The translations under genes were made by a program, and so were the position numbers. Positions 16,985 to 25,797 of a stretch of 36,261 nucleotides of DNA are shown here, in pieces (within the stretch, counting starts at the first letter, position 1; the number at the start of each line of letters is the position of its first letter). Source of the DNA: Bacteroidota bacterium (lineage in GTDB: Bacteria; Bacteroidota; Bacteroidia; Chitinophagales; Chitinophagaceae). A model generated the notes under the pieces. The model did no database searches. It had not been told where the DNA came from and saw nothing but the letters and a program-made list of their open reading frames with translations. The stretch covers positions 1 to 36,261 of the forward strand of contig CANGFA010000023.1 in NCBI GenBank assembly GCA_947453145.1, written 5' to 3'.

Positions 16985-17587
16985 ATGAGTAACAATACAG
17001 AAAAACAAGAGTACACGATAACAGTGTATACCGAAAACCAAGTGGGTTTGTTAAATCGTATTGCCATTATTTTTTCACGTCGAAAAATTAATGTGGAAAG
17101 CTTAAACACTTCTCCATCGGAAGTGCAGGGCATACATCGCTTTACCATTGTAGTAATGGAGTCACGTGATGTGGTGTTAAAAGTGGTACGTCAAATTGAA
17201 AAGCAAGTAGAAGTGTTGAAAGCTTACTTTAATACCAACGACGAAATTGTATGGCAGGAATTAGCTTTGTATAAAGTATTAAGCGAAGAGATTACCGAAA
17301 AAGTAAAAGTAGAAAGATTATTAAGAGAGTTTGGTGCGCGCGCGGTTGCCATTAGAAAAGATTTTATTGTTTTTGAAACCACAGGACATAGAGAAGAAAC
17401 CAATAAATTAATGCAAGCCCTAGAGCCATTTGGTTTGGTTGAATTTGTACGAAGTGCACGCGTAGCGATTATAAAAGAAAGCGCAGGTTTCCACGAAAAG
17501 CTAAAAGATTTTGAGGAGCGAGAACCAGGTGAGGAAGTAATTGAGAATGAGTATTTGGGTAAACGTGAAGCGGTATTCACTATGTAA
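16985..17587 (+). CDS. ilvN: Acetolactate synthase regulatory subunit
   Basis: This 200-residue protein is the valine-sensing partner of IlvB. An N-terminal ACT domain (about 10-83) carries YTITVYTENQVGLLNRIAII and INVESLNTSPSE, where effectors bind at the ACT dimer interface. A C-terminal domain (about 90-165) characteristic of the IlvH/IlvN family follows. The last 35 residues are acidic and charged, giving a longer tail than the ~160-residue enterobacterial IlvH. It starts 72 bp after ilvB, with a large hairpin in the junction, and is followed by a 104-bp A/T-rich gap without a recognisable gene. Confidence 0.95.
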   Translation: MSNNTEKQEYTITVYTENQVGLLNRIAIIFSRRKINVESLNTSPSEVQGIHRFTIVVMESRDVVLKVVRQIEKQVEVLKAYFNTNDEIVWQELALYKVLSEEITEKVKVERLLREFGARAVAIRKDFIVFETTGHREETNKLMQALEPFGLVEFVRSARVAIIKESAGFHEKLKDFEEREPGEEVIENEYLGKREAVFTM

Positions 17588-17691
17588 GACAAATAAATTA
17601 AACTGATACAAGTAAAAAGCTAATAATAAAATCAAAGCATAAACAAACAAACAATAATAAAATTTTAAATCTTAATTAAACCCAAAGTAAA

Positions 17692-18747
17692 ATGGCAAAG
17701 TTAAATTTCGGAGGTACCGAAGAAAATGTAGTAACTCGTGAAGAGTTTCCATTAGCAAAAGCACAGGAAGTATTAAAAAATGAAACTGTAGCTGTAATTG
17801 GTTACGGAGTTCAAGGACCTGGTCAAGCGTTGAACCAAAAAGAAAACGGCATTAATGTAATTGTAGGCCAACGCAAAAATTCAAAGTCTTGGGATAAGGC
17901 AGTTGCTGATGGATTTGTACCAGGCGAAACTTTATTTGAAATAGAAGAAGCGTTAGAGAAAGGAACCATCATTTGTTATTTATTAAGTGACGCAGCGCAA
18001 ATTGCGATGTGGCCTACTGTAAAAAAACATTTAACACCAGGTAAGGCATTGTACTTCTCTCATGGATTTGGTATTACTTATAAAGAACAAACAGGTATTA
18101 TTCCTCCAGCCGATGTGGATGTGATTTTAGTGGCACCAAAAGGTTCTGGTACTTCATTAAGAAGAATGTTCTTACAAGGACGTGGTTTAAACAGTAGCTT
18201 CGCTATTTTCCAAGACGCAACAGGTAAAGCGCATGATAGAGTAATTGCATTAGGTATTGCAGTAGGTTCTGGTTATTTATTTGAAACCGATTTCAAAAAA
18301 GAAGTATACTCGGATTTAACAGGTGAGCGTGGAACTTTAATGGGAGCGATCCAAGGTATTTTCGCAGCACAATATGAAGTTTTACGTAAAAATGGTCACT
18401 CTCCTTCTGAATCATTCAATGAAACAGTAGAGGAATTAACACAATCCTTAATGCCATTAGTTGCGGAGAATGGTATGGACTGGATGTATGCAAACTGTTC
18501 AACAACTGCACAAAGAGGAGCGTTGGATTGGTGGAAAAAATTCCGTGATGCAACCTTACCTGTATTCTCTGATTTATACAATAGTGTAGCAACAGGAGCA
18601 GAAGCTGCTCGCTCGATTGACTTAAATAGTAAGGACGACTACCGTGCTAAACTAGAAGTAGAATTATCGGAATTACACAATAGTGAAATGTGGCAAGCTG
18701 GTAGAACTGTAAGAAGTTTACGTCCAGAGAATCAGCCAGGAAAATAA
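17692..18747 (+). CDS. ilvC: Ketol-acid reductoisomerase, fungal Ilv5-like form
   Basis: This 351-residue NADPH-dependent isomeroreductase converts acetolactate and acetohydroxybutyrate to dihydroxy acids. The Rossmann motif VIGYGVQGPGQ begins at 35, and GQRKNSKSW (59-67) carries basic residues suited to the NADPH 2'-phosphate. YFSHGFGITY and ILVAPKGSGTSLRR follow. The C-terminal knotted domain holds SDLTGERGTLMGAIQGIF with the Mg-binding Asp and Glu. From memory, the phrasing NFGGTEE, RGLNSSFAI, NGHSPSESFNETVEE, DWMYANCSTTAQRGALDW and VRSLRPENQ tracks yeast mitochondrial Ilv5 far more closely than E. coli IlvC. Length equals a class I core. It precedes ilvA by 6 bp. Confidence 0.96.
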   Translation: MAKLNFGGTEENVVTREEFPLAKAQEVLKNETVAVIGYGVQGPGQALNQKENGINVIVGQRKNSKSWDKAVADGFVPGETLFEIEEALEKGTIICYLLSDAAQIAMWPTVKKHLTPGKALYFSHGFGITYKEQTGIIPPADVDVILVAPKGSGTSLRRMFLQGRGLNSSFAIFQDATGKAHDRVIALGIAVGSGYLFETDFKKEVYSDLTGERGTLMGAIQGIFAAQYEVLRKNGHSPSESFNETVEELTQSLMPLVAENGMDWMYANCSTTAQRGALDWWKKFRDATLPVFSDLYNSVATGAEAARSIDLNSKDDYRAKLEVELSELHNSEMWQAGRTVRSLRPENQPGK

Positions 18748-18753
18748 TTATAG

Positions 18754-20028
18754 ATGACTGATCACAAATTAGTTGATAAGCCTGCACTTGATATAGAAGG
18801 AGCGGCCATTAGATTAAAGGAGGTTGTAAATCATACGCCTTTGCAGTTTAATGCCAATTTATCCCGAAAGTATCAGTGCAGGGTTTATTTAAAAAGAGAG
18901 GATTTGCAAATTGTACGTTCTTATAAATTAAGAGGTGCGTACAATATGATGAGTCAATTAACACCCGATCAATTGGCAAAGGGGGTGGTATGTGCTAGTG
19001 CGGGTAACCATGCACAAGGTTTTGCGTATAGCTGCAAAAAGTTAAATGTTAAAGGAGTTGTATTTATGCCCATTCCTTCGCCTCAACAAAAAGTAACACA
19101 AACTAAAATGTTTGGTGAAAATTTTGTGGAAGTAAAATTAGTAGGAGACACATTTGATGATTGTGCAATTGCGGCAAAAGAATATACCATTACACATGGC
19201 ATGACTTTTATTCCTCCATTTGATCATGCTTCTATTATTTCAGGGCAAGGTACTGTTGGTGTTGAAATTTTAGAGGATTACAATAAGTTTGAATCTACCC
19301 CTATTGATTACATGTTTATTCCAGTAGGTGGTGGTGGTTTAAGTGCGGGCGTTGGATTTTATTTTAAACAACATTCGCCAACAACAAAAATTGTTGGATT
19401 GGAACCAGAGGGTGCACCTAGTATGCTTACTGCATTAAGGGAAGGACACCCTGTTGAATTAGAGCAAATAGATAAATTTGTGGACGGCGCTGCAGTAAAA
19501 CGCATTGGAGATGTTACTTTTTCCATTTGTAAGGATGTAATAGATGATATGCATTTGGTACCAGAGGGGAAAATTTGTTCTACTATTTTACAAATGTATA
19601 ACGAGGAAGCTATTGTAGTAGAACCAGCTGGAGCTATGAGTATTGCGGTATTGGATGATTATGCGGAACAAATAAAAGGCAAGACTATTGTTTGTATTGT
19701 AAGTGGTAGTAATAATGATATTGACCGTATGCAAGAGATTAAAGAAAGATCTTTGATATATGAAGGTTTAAAGCATTATTTTTTAATTAGATTCGCACAA
19801 AGGCCAGGAGCCTTAAAAGAATTTGTAAATAAAGTATTGGGACCGGAGGACGATATCACAAGGTTTGAGTACATACAAAAACACAATAAGGAAGCGGGTC
19901 CAGCCTTGGTAGGATTGGAGTTAAAAACGAAAAAAGATTATCAAGCACTCATTGAAAATATGAAGCAGTATCAAATTAATTACAACGAAATTAACAAGGA
20001 CGATAATATATATGGCTATTTAGTATAG
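18754..20028 (+). CDS. ilvA: Threonine ammonia-lyase (threonine deaminase)
   Basis: This 424-residue PLP fold-type II enzyme deaminates threonine to 2-oxobutyrate for isoleucine synthesis. The PLP lysine is K58 in VRSYKLRGAYNM. SAGNHAQGFAYSC binds the substrate carboxylate, and the glycine loop PVGGGGLSAGVGF holds the PLP phosphate. After residue ~330 a single ACT-like domain is seen (YFLIRFAQRPGALKEFVNKVL to NIYGYLV), the usual seat of isoleucine control. The long E. coli form (~514 residues) has two. It overlaps no neighbour but is only 6 bp from ilvC and 16 bp from thrA, linking the ilv and thr gene sets. Confidence 0.95.
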   Translation: MTDHKLVDKPALDIEGAAIRLKEVVNHTPLQFNANLSRKYQCRVYLKREDLQIVRSYKLRGAYNMMSQLTPDQLAKGVVCASAGNHAQGFAYSCKKLNVKGVVFMPIPSPQQKVTQTKMFGENFVEVKLVGDTFDDCAIAAKEYTITHGMTFIPPFDHASIISGQGTVGVEILEDYNKFESTPIDYMFIPVGGGGLSAGVGFYFKQHSPTTKIVGLEPEGAPSMLTALREGHPVELEQIDKFVDGAAVKRIGDVTFSICKDVIDDMHLVPEGKICSTILQMYNEEAIVVEPAGAMSIAVLDDYAEQIKGKTIVCIVSGSNNDIDRMQEIKERSLIYEGLKHYFLIRFAQRPGALKEFVNKVLGPEDDITRFEYIQKHNKEAGPALVGLELKTKKDYQALIENMKQYQINYNEINKDDNIYGYLV

Positions 20029-20044
20029 TCTAAAAATTTAGGAT

Positions 20045-22522
20045 ATGCAAGTTTTAAAATTTGGAGGAAGTTCAGTAGGAAGAGCCGAAGCGATATCAAA
20101 AGTGGTGGATATTGTTGTTGAATCTATTAAAAAAGAACCAACCATTGTAGTGGTTTCAGCAATGAGTGGCGTTACAGATCAATTGTTAATGTTGGCGCAA
20201 AGTGCATCACAGGGAAATGAAGCTTACAAAACCATTATTCAAAATATTGAGCAAAAACATTTAGATGCAGTACGTGCTTTGTTGCCTATACAAGCACAGT
20301 CGGCAACCTTAAGTTTGGTAAAACAAACCATAAATGAATTAGAATCAAACTGCGAAGGACTATTTATGTTAAAAGAATTGTCTAATCGCATGCAGGATAG
20401 GATTGTAAGTTTTGGAGAAATTTTATCTTCTAAAATTATTGCTGCAACATTTGCATCTAAAGGATTGAATCAACAATGGGTAGATTCCAGATTGTTAATT
20501 AAGACCAATTCAAATTACTTGAATGCAGTTGTAGATAAGGACTTAACTACAAAAACAATACAAACCTATTTCGCAGATGCTGCTAATAATAAGTATGATT
20601 TATATATAGCGCCTGGTTTTATTGCATCAGACGGCGAAGGAAATACTACAACTTTAGGTAGAGGGGGTTCGGATTACACAGGCGCAATATTTGCTGCAGG
20701 CGTAAAAGCATCTGCTTTAGAAATTTGGACAGATGTAAGTGGTATGATGACAGCGGATCCGCGCATGGTACAAAATGCAAAAGAGATTCCACAAATTTCT
20801 TATCAGGAAGCGATGGAGTTATCGCATTTTGGTGCCAAGGTTATTTATCCACCAACCATACAACCGGTGATGCATCAAAATATTCCCGTATGGATTAAAA
20901 ATACTTTTGAACCTAATCACCCGGGTACTATTATTAAAAATGAGTCCCCAGCTGATACCAATTTTATAAGAGGGATTTCTTCTATAAAAGATATTTGTTT
21001 GTTGAGTTTGGAAGGCAGTGGCATGGTAGGTATACCGGGGTTTTCAAAAAGATTATTTGAAGCTTTAGCAAAAAAGCAAATCAACATTATTTTAATTACG
21101 CAAAGTTCTTCGGAGCATTCTATTTGTGTAGGGGTGAATGCCAATGATGCATTCCAAGCCAAGTTAGCAGTAGATGCGGAGTTTGAACAAGAAATTAATA
21201 CCCAAAAAGTAGAGCCACTTATTGTAGAAAAAGAAGTAGCTATTATAGCCTTGGTGGGTGAACAAATGAAAAATCATCCAGGAGTGAGTGGTAAAATGTT
21301 TGGTGTGATAGGGCGCAATGGTATTAATGTAAGAGCTATTGCACAAGGATCTTCCGAAAAAAATATTACTGCTGTAATTGCTACTTCGGATGTAAAAAAA
21401 GCCATTAACGTTTTACACGAGGAATTTTTTGAAACTTCTTATAAGCAGGTTAACGTATACATAGCAGGTGCAGGTAATGTGGGTGGAAAATTAATTGATC
21501 AAATACATAAGCAAGTAGCTTACTTAAAAAAATCATTGCGATTGCAAATTAATATTGTTGGTATTGCAAATAGTAAGCGTCAATTAATTCATGTGGAAGG
21601 TATTGATTTAACCAATTGGAAGGACCAATTAGTCGCGGCACCATTGGGAACTACTGCCGACTATATTAAAGCCATCACCGAAAACAATTTACGTAATTCT
21701 ATTTTTGTAGACGTGACAGCTCATGAAACGGTAGCGAACGTATATGCTCAATTGTTAGAAAAAGCAGTATCTGTTGTTGCATGTAATAAAATAGCTTGTT
21801 CTTCACCTTATGAAAATTACGCAAAGCTAAAAAGTTTGGCGCGTGAATTTAATGCGTCCTTTTTATTTGAAACCAATGTGGGAGCGAGTTTGCCAATTAT
21901 TGGCACCTTAAACGATTTAATCCGTAGTGGAGATAATATCAATAAAATTGAAGCGGTATTATCGGGTACCTTAAACTTTGTATTTAATAATTATGCAGGT
22001 GGTACCGATGGAAAAACATTTTCTGCGGTGGTAAGACAAGCACAAGCCGAAGGTTACACCGAGCCGGATCCACGATTAGATTTAGGCGGCACCGATGTAA
22101 TGAGAAAAATAATGATATTGGCGCGCGAGGCGGGTACTAAAATTGAAATGACGGATATTATCAATGAATCATTCTTACCAGCAAGTTGTTTTAACGGTTC
22201 GGTAGAAGATTTTTATGTAGAGATGGAAAAACAAGAAGCTCATTTTAAGAAATTATATGATGCAGCTGCAGCAGAAGGGTGTAAATTAAAATTTGTTGCA
22301 AAGTTTGAGCGTGACGAAAATGGAAACACTACAGCCAAAGTTGGTTTACAACATATTCAACCAAGCTCCGATTTTTATCATTTATATGGTAAGGATAACC
22401 TAGTTTTATTTTATAGTATGCGTTATCCTGAATTGCCTTTAGTGATTAAGGGTGCAGGGGCAGGTGCGGATGTAACTGCATCGGGTGTGTTTGCAGATAT
22501 TATAAGAGCAGCAAGAGTATAA
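20045..22522 (+). CDS. thrA: Bifunctional aspartokinase/homoserine dehydrogenase
   Basis: This 825-residue fusion catalyses the first and third steps from aspartate to threonine. The kinase domain (1-~295) opens with LKFGGSSVGRAEAI and has SFGEILSSK (122-130) and TLGRGGSDYTG (203-213). A tandem ACT region (~315-465) includes LITQSSSEHSICVGV and IGRNGINVRAIAQGSSEKNI, the threonine-sensing part. The dehydrogenase domain starts at YIAGAGNVGGKL (472-483), with SGTLNFVFN (640-648) and the catalytic-site stretch AEGYTEPDPRLDLGGTDV (668-685). Length and order match E. coli ThrA. Aspartate-semialdehyde dehydrogenase, the intermediate enzyme, is not in the window. thrB begins 10 bp later. Confidence 0.97.
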   Translation: MQVLKFGGSSVGRAEAISKVVDIVVESIKKEPTIVVVSAMSGVTDQLLMLAQSASQGNEAYKTIIQNIEQKHLDAVRALLPIQAQSATLSLVKQTINELESNCEGLFMLKELSNRMQDRIVSFGEILSSKIIAATFASKGLNQQWVDSRLLIKTNSNYLNAVVDKDLTTKTIQTYFADAANNKYDLYIAPGFIASDGEGNTTTLGRGGSDYTGAIFAAGVKASALEIWTDVSGMMTADPRMVQNAKEIPQISYQEAMELSHFGAKVIYPPTIQPVMHQNIPVWIKNTFEPNHPGTIIKNESPADTNFIRGISSIKDICLLSLEGSGMVGIPGFSKRLFEALAKKQINIILITQSSSEHSICVGVNANDAFQAKLAVDAEFEQEINTQKVEPLIVEKEVAIIALVGEQMKNHPGVSGKMFGVIGRNGINVRAIAQGSSEKNITAVIATSDVKKAINVLHEEFFETSYKQVNVYIAGAGNVGGKLIDQIHKQVAYLKKSLRLQINIVGIANSKRQLIHVEGIDLTNWKDQLVAAPLGTTADYIKAITENNLRNSIFVDVTAHETVANVYAQLLEKAVSVVACNKIACSSPYENYAKLKSLAREFNASFLFETNVGASLPIIGTLNDLIRSGDNINKIEAVLSGTLNFVFNNYAGGTDGKTFSAVVRQAQAEGYTEPDPRLDLGGTDVMRKIMILAREAGTKIEMTDIINESFLPASCFNGSVEDFYVEMEKQEAHFKKLYDAAAAEGCKLKFVAKFERDENGNTTAKVGLQHIQPSSDFYHLYGKDNLVLFYSMRYPELPLVIKGAGAGADVTASGVFADIIRAARV

Positions 22523-22532
22523 ATTAATAATT

Positions 22533-23585
22533 ATGGTTCCTGTAAATCAATGGATTAAAATAAAAGCCCCTGCTACCGTAGCAAATATGGTATGCGGATT
22601 TGATATCCTAGGCTTTGCTGTGAACAATCCATATGATGAAATGGAAATGCGTTTAGTGCCTCGAGTTAACGGTCAAGCATCCATTACTATTATCAACCTA
22701 GACGATTATCATTTACCTACGGACCCTGAAAAGAATGTGGCGGGTGCAGCACTTATTGCGTTAATAGAAGAGTATACTGCTAATAGTATTATTGAAAAGT
22801 CCTTGTCTTCGGAAATGGATGCTAATAGTAAAAATACAGATGCTGCTGAAAGTTCCTCTTGTACAAAAAACAATCTAATAGATTTTGCAACTATAGGATT
22901 TGAAATAAAAATAAATAAATTAATCAAGCCCGGAAGTGGTGTGGGATCCAGTGCTGCAAGTAGCGCAGGTGCGGTAGTAGGAGCAAACTATTTATTAGGA
23001 AATCCTTTTACAAAAGACGACTTAGTCCGTTTTGCGATGAATGGTGAAAAAGTAGCGTCGGGTGTAAAGCATGCCGACAATATTGCCCCTTGTATACACG
23101 GGGGTGTGACACTAGTGCGTTCCATTTTCCCTCTAGAAATTGTAGCCCTTCCTTCACCTACTTTATTTGTAACTATTGTGCATCCCCAAATCGAAGTACG
23201 CACTGCAGATGCCAGAAGTATTTTAAAACAAAATGTACAATTAAAAGATGCGATAAAGCAATGGGGGAATATTGCTGGATTGGTGGCAGGACTCATGAAA
23301 GGAGATTATGATTTAATAGGACGAAGTTTGGAAGATGTGATTATTGAACCAGTGCGTTCTATCTTAATACCTGGCTTTGATGAATTGAAAAAAGCGTGTA
23401 AGGCAGTGGGTGCTTTAGGTGGAGGAATCTCTGGATCAGGTCCATCTATCTTTTTTTTAAGTAAAGAAAAAGAAACGGCCTTGGCAGTGGAGCAAGAAAT
23501 GAAAAAAGTATATGAAAACTTGGGTCTAGCATATCATACCTATGTGACCAACATAAATCAAACTGGAGTAGAGATAGAAGGTTAA
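22533..23585 (+). CDS. thrB: Homoserine kinase
   Basis: This GHMP kinase of 350 residues phosphorylates homoserine. It shows the N-terminal substrate strand KIKAPATVANMVCGFDILGFAV (9-30), the ATP-binding loop KPGSGVGSSAASSAGAVVGAN (132-152), and the C-terminal GALGGGISGSGPSIFFL. Between about residues 83 and 117 there is a Ser/Asn/Glu/Lys-rich stretch (for example SSEMDANSKNTDAAESSSC) without counterpart in typical ~310-residue enzymes. It is inserted just before the strand leading into the ATP loop. It is probably a surface loop and its function is unknown. It starts 10 bp after thrA. Confidence 0.95.
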   Translation: MVPVNQWIKIKAPATVANMVCGFDILGFAVNNPYDEMEMRLVPRVNGQASITIINLDDYHLPTDPEKNVAGAALIALIEEYTANSIIEKSLSSEMDANSKNTDAAESSSCTKNNLIDFATIGFEIKINKLIKPGSGVGSSAASSAGAVVGANYLLGNPFTKDDLVRFAMNGEKVASGVKHADNIAPCIHGGVTLVRSIFPLEIVALPSPTLFVTIVHPQIEVRTADARSILKQNVQLKDAIKQWGNIAGLVAGLMKGDYDLIGRSLEDVIIEPVRSILIPGFDELKKACKAVGALGGGISGSGPSIFFLSKEKETALAVEQEMKKVYENLGLAYHTYVTNINQTGVEIEG

Positions 23586-23652
23586 TGAATATGATTTTAG
23601 TAAGGGAAAAACGTAGAATATATTTTGATTACAAAGTCAGAAAAGTAAATAG

Positions 23653-25095
23653 ATGCAATATTATAGTTTAGCAAAGCAATCACCGAATGTAAATTTTAAA
23701 ACTGCCGCCATCACGGGACAAGCACCGGACAAAGGATTGTACTTCCCAACGACCATCCCTCAATTTACAAAGGAACAAATTGAAAAATTTAAGACTTTAG
23801 ATAAAGCAAGTTTAGCTTTTGAAGTAATGAAACCTTATGTGGGCGGCACCATTGACGATGCATCCTTACAACAAATTTGTGCAGAGACCATCAATTTTGA
23901 TTTCCCTTTAGTACCAATTACCGATACTATTTATGCTTTAGAGTTATTTCACGGGCCTACCCTAGCATTTAAAGACGTGGGCGCAAGATTCATGAGTAGG
24001 TGTTTAGGCTATTTTTCTAAACAGATCAAAGCTGAAAAGTTTGCACAGTCAACGAAAGTGGAGCCAGAACAAATAGTTGAAACTAAAGATAATATCAAAA
24101 ATGCAATTTCAGCTTCAAAACCAACTACCGTATTAGTAGCAACGAGTGGAGACACGGGAGGCGCGGTAGCCAATGGTTTTTTAGGTGTGGAAGGAGTGAA
24201 TGTGATTATTTTATATCCAAAAGGAAAAGTAAGTCCAATACAAGAGTTGCAATTAACAACCTGTGGTCAAAATATTACCGCATTGGAAGTTGAAGGAAGT
24301 TTTGACGACTGTCAAGCCATAGTAAAAGACGCTTTTATGGATGCATCGTTAAATGCAGCGTATAATTTAACATCTGCTAATTCAATTAATGTAGCGCGTT
24401 GGTTGCCTCAACAATTGTATTACTTTTTTGCATGGCAACAGTGGGTAGCTAAATATGGTGATCAAATACCAATGCATATTGTGGTGCCTAGCGGAAATTT
24501 TGGAAATATTTGTGCAGGTATGATGGCAAAAGCAAGTGGTTTGCCACTTGGACATTTTGTAGCAGCATGTAATGCAAATAATGTGGTGACTAGATATTTG
24601 CAAACAGGTAATTATGAAATTCACAAAGCAGTAGCCACTGTTTCTAATGCCATGGACGTGGGTAACCCTAGCAACTTTGTGCGCATCATGGAAATAATGC
24701 AAAACAATTTTGAAAATTTAAAGCAGGGGTTAAGCAGTTATAGTTATGATGACGTAGTTACTGCTTCTACTATTCATCGGGTATATAAAACCAATGATTA
24801 TATTTTAGATCCGCATGGTGCGGTTGCCTTTTTAGCAGCAGAACAATTTATACAAGAAAAATTACAGACCTCATCGCTACAAAATGTGGAAAGCGAAACA
24901 AGCAATTTGCGCGCGATTATTTTAGAAACAGCACATCCTGTAAAATTTCCTGAGGTAGTGGAAGCAGCAATTGGTCAAACCATTGACATCCCAGTGTCTG
25001 TTCAATTTTTATTATATAAAGAAAAAGTGGCTATTCCAATGGGAGCAAGTTTTAGTGAATTTAAAGCTTGGATGCTTGCTAATGCACGCTCTTAA
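23653..25095 (+). CDS. thrC: Threonine synthase
   Basis: This 480-residue PLP enzyme converts O-phosphohomoserine to threonine. The Schiff-base lysine is K107 in FHGPTLAFKDVGARFMSR. The phosphate-binding VATSGDTGGAVANGF starts at 162, and SANSINVARWLPQQLYYFFAW and VPSGNFGNICAGMMAK are further family signatures. Compared with ~430-residue Bacteroidota enzymes there is a charged insertion at about 124-156 (around KAEKFAQSTKVEPEQIVETK) and a second Ser/Glu-rich one near 414-422. Both active-site halves are intact. It ends the long biosynthetic array; only 23 bp separate it from the converging toxin gene and no convincing terminator is visible. Confidence 0.95.
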   Translation: MQYYSLAKQSPNVNFKTAAITGQAPDKGLYFPTTIPQFTKEQIEKFKTLDKASLAFEVMKPYVGGTIDDASLQQICAETINFDFPLVPITDTIYALELFHGPTLAFKDVGARFMSRCLGYFSKQIKAEKFAQSTKVEPEQIVETKDNIKNAISASKPTTVLVATSGDTGGAVANGFLGVEGVNVIILYPKGKVSPIQELQLTTCGQNITALEVEGSFDDCQAIVKDAFMDASLNAAYNLTSANSINVARWLPQQLYYFFAWQQWVAKYGDQIPMHIVVPSGNFGNICAGMMAKASGLPLGHFVAACNANNVVTRYLQTGNYEIHKAVATVSNAMDVGNPSNFVRIMEIMQNNFENLKQGLSSYSYDDVVTASTIHRVYKTNDYILDPHGAVAFLAAEQFIQEKLQTSSLQNVESETSNLRAIILETAHPVKFPEVVEAAIGQTIDIPVSVQFLLYKEKVAIPMGASFSEFKAWMLANARS

Positions 25096-25118
25096 AAATT
25101 AAGGTTACATTATTGCAA

Positions 25119-25538
25119 TTAACAATAGGTTCCAACAAATTCTGTTGCAGATAAAATTGGCAATACCCTAGTATTTTCTAATATCAATTTTTTATCGCTA
25201 GTTAAAAAAAAGTCCATTTTATAATGTAAGGCTGTATATAATTGAAGCGCATCTTCAATGTCATTAAAATTTGCTTGCAAAGCGGTATTAAGAATTTCTT
25301 GTGGAGCATCAATAACGGTAATTGTAGAAAGGATACCTAATAATATTTCTTTAACCTTTTTCTGTTTATATTCTTTTGATAAAAAATAGGATACAGTGTG
25401 TAATGTTGCACTAGTCAAATATCCTCTATGCAACCCATTCTCAATATTGTTGAAAATTATTTCAATATCATTAAAGTTGCTTCTTTGAAGTGTATAATCC
25501 AAAATAACATTCACATCGAAGTATATTTTATAAGCCAT
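25119..25538 (-). CDS. PIN-domain ribonuclease toxin
   Basis: This 139-residue PIN-fold protein is probably the toxin of a type II toxin-antitoxin pair. Acidic metal-binding residues are placed as expected: D8 in YFDVNVILD, D93/E95/D96 in NFNDIEDALQ, and D115 in FLTSDKKL. PIN toxins cleave RNA (often tRNA or mRNA) with Mg2+ or Mn2+. The open frame extends upstream to 25655, but the ATG at 25538 gives a canonical PIN start and overlaps the antitoxin stop by 11 bp, typical of translational coupling. The target RNA is unknown. It converges on thrC. Confidence 0.85.
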   Translation of the reverse strand: MAYKIYFDVNVILDYTLQRSNFNDIEIIFNNIENGLHRGYLTSATLHTVSYFLSKEYKQKKVKEILLGILSTITVIDAPQEILNTALQANFNDIEDALQLYTALHYKMDFFLTSDKKLILENTRVLPILSATEFVGTYC

Positions 25539-25770
25539 ATTTTTTCTTTTTAGCTTTATAATATGCTTCTTTCCAATCAAAATTTTCGGGAATATTTGGT
25601 TTAGGTAATTCTTTGATGAGTTCGGATAAGGTCTTTTTCTTTTTAGGCTTGACAATTGTTTTGAAATAATTTTCCACTAATTCTGAAACACTTGAATTTT
25701 GTGCTTCTGCAAAGTATTTAACGCTTCGTAGCACATCCTCATCAATTGTTATGTTTAGTCTTGCCTTCAT
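25528..25770 (-). CDS. Ribbon-helix-helix antitoxin (DUF6364-like)
   Basis: This 80-residue protein starts with KARLNITIDEDVLRSVKYFA, a ribbon-helix-helix DNA-binding strand and first helix. The second helix is SSVSELVENYFKTI. The C-terminal half is very lysine-rich and ends in a helix with FDWKEAYYKAKKK that would wrap the toxin. The ATG at 25770 is preferred to the upstream in-frame one at 25824 because the fold begins right after it. It overlaps the PIN gene by 11 bp. Family assignment to DUF6364 rests on memory of similar Bacteroidota PIN partners. Confidence 0.8.
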   Translation of the reverse strand: MKARLNITIDEDVLRSVKYFAEAQNSSVSELVENYFKTIVKPKKKKTLSELIKELPKPNIPENFDWKEAYYKAKKKKYGL

Positions 25771-25797
25771 GGTATTTGTATAAGGTATATTATAAAG

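Noticed and set aside
17224..17592. Minus-strand 122-codon frame over ilvN
   Set aside because: Serine-rich antisense shadow of ilvN with no promoter or homologous motif.
25538..25655. Upstream extension of the PIN toxin
   Set aside because: The extra 39 residues overlap the antitoxin gene in another frame and are not part of a PIN fold. The ATG at 25538 fits the coupling overlap.
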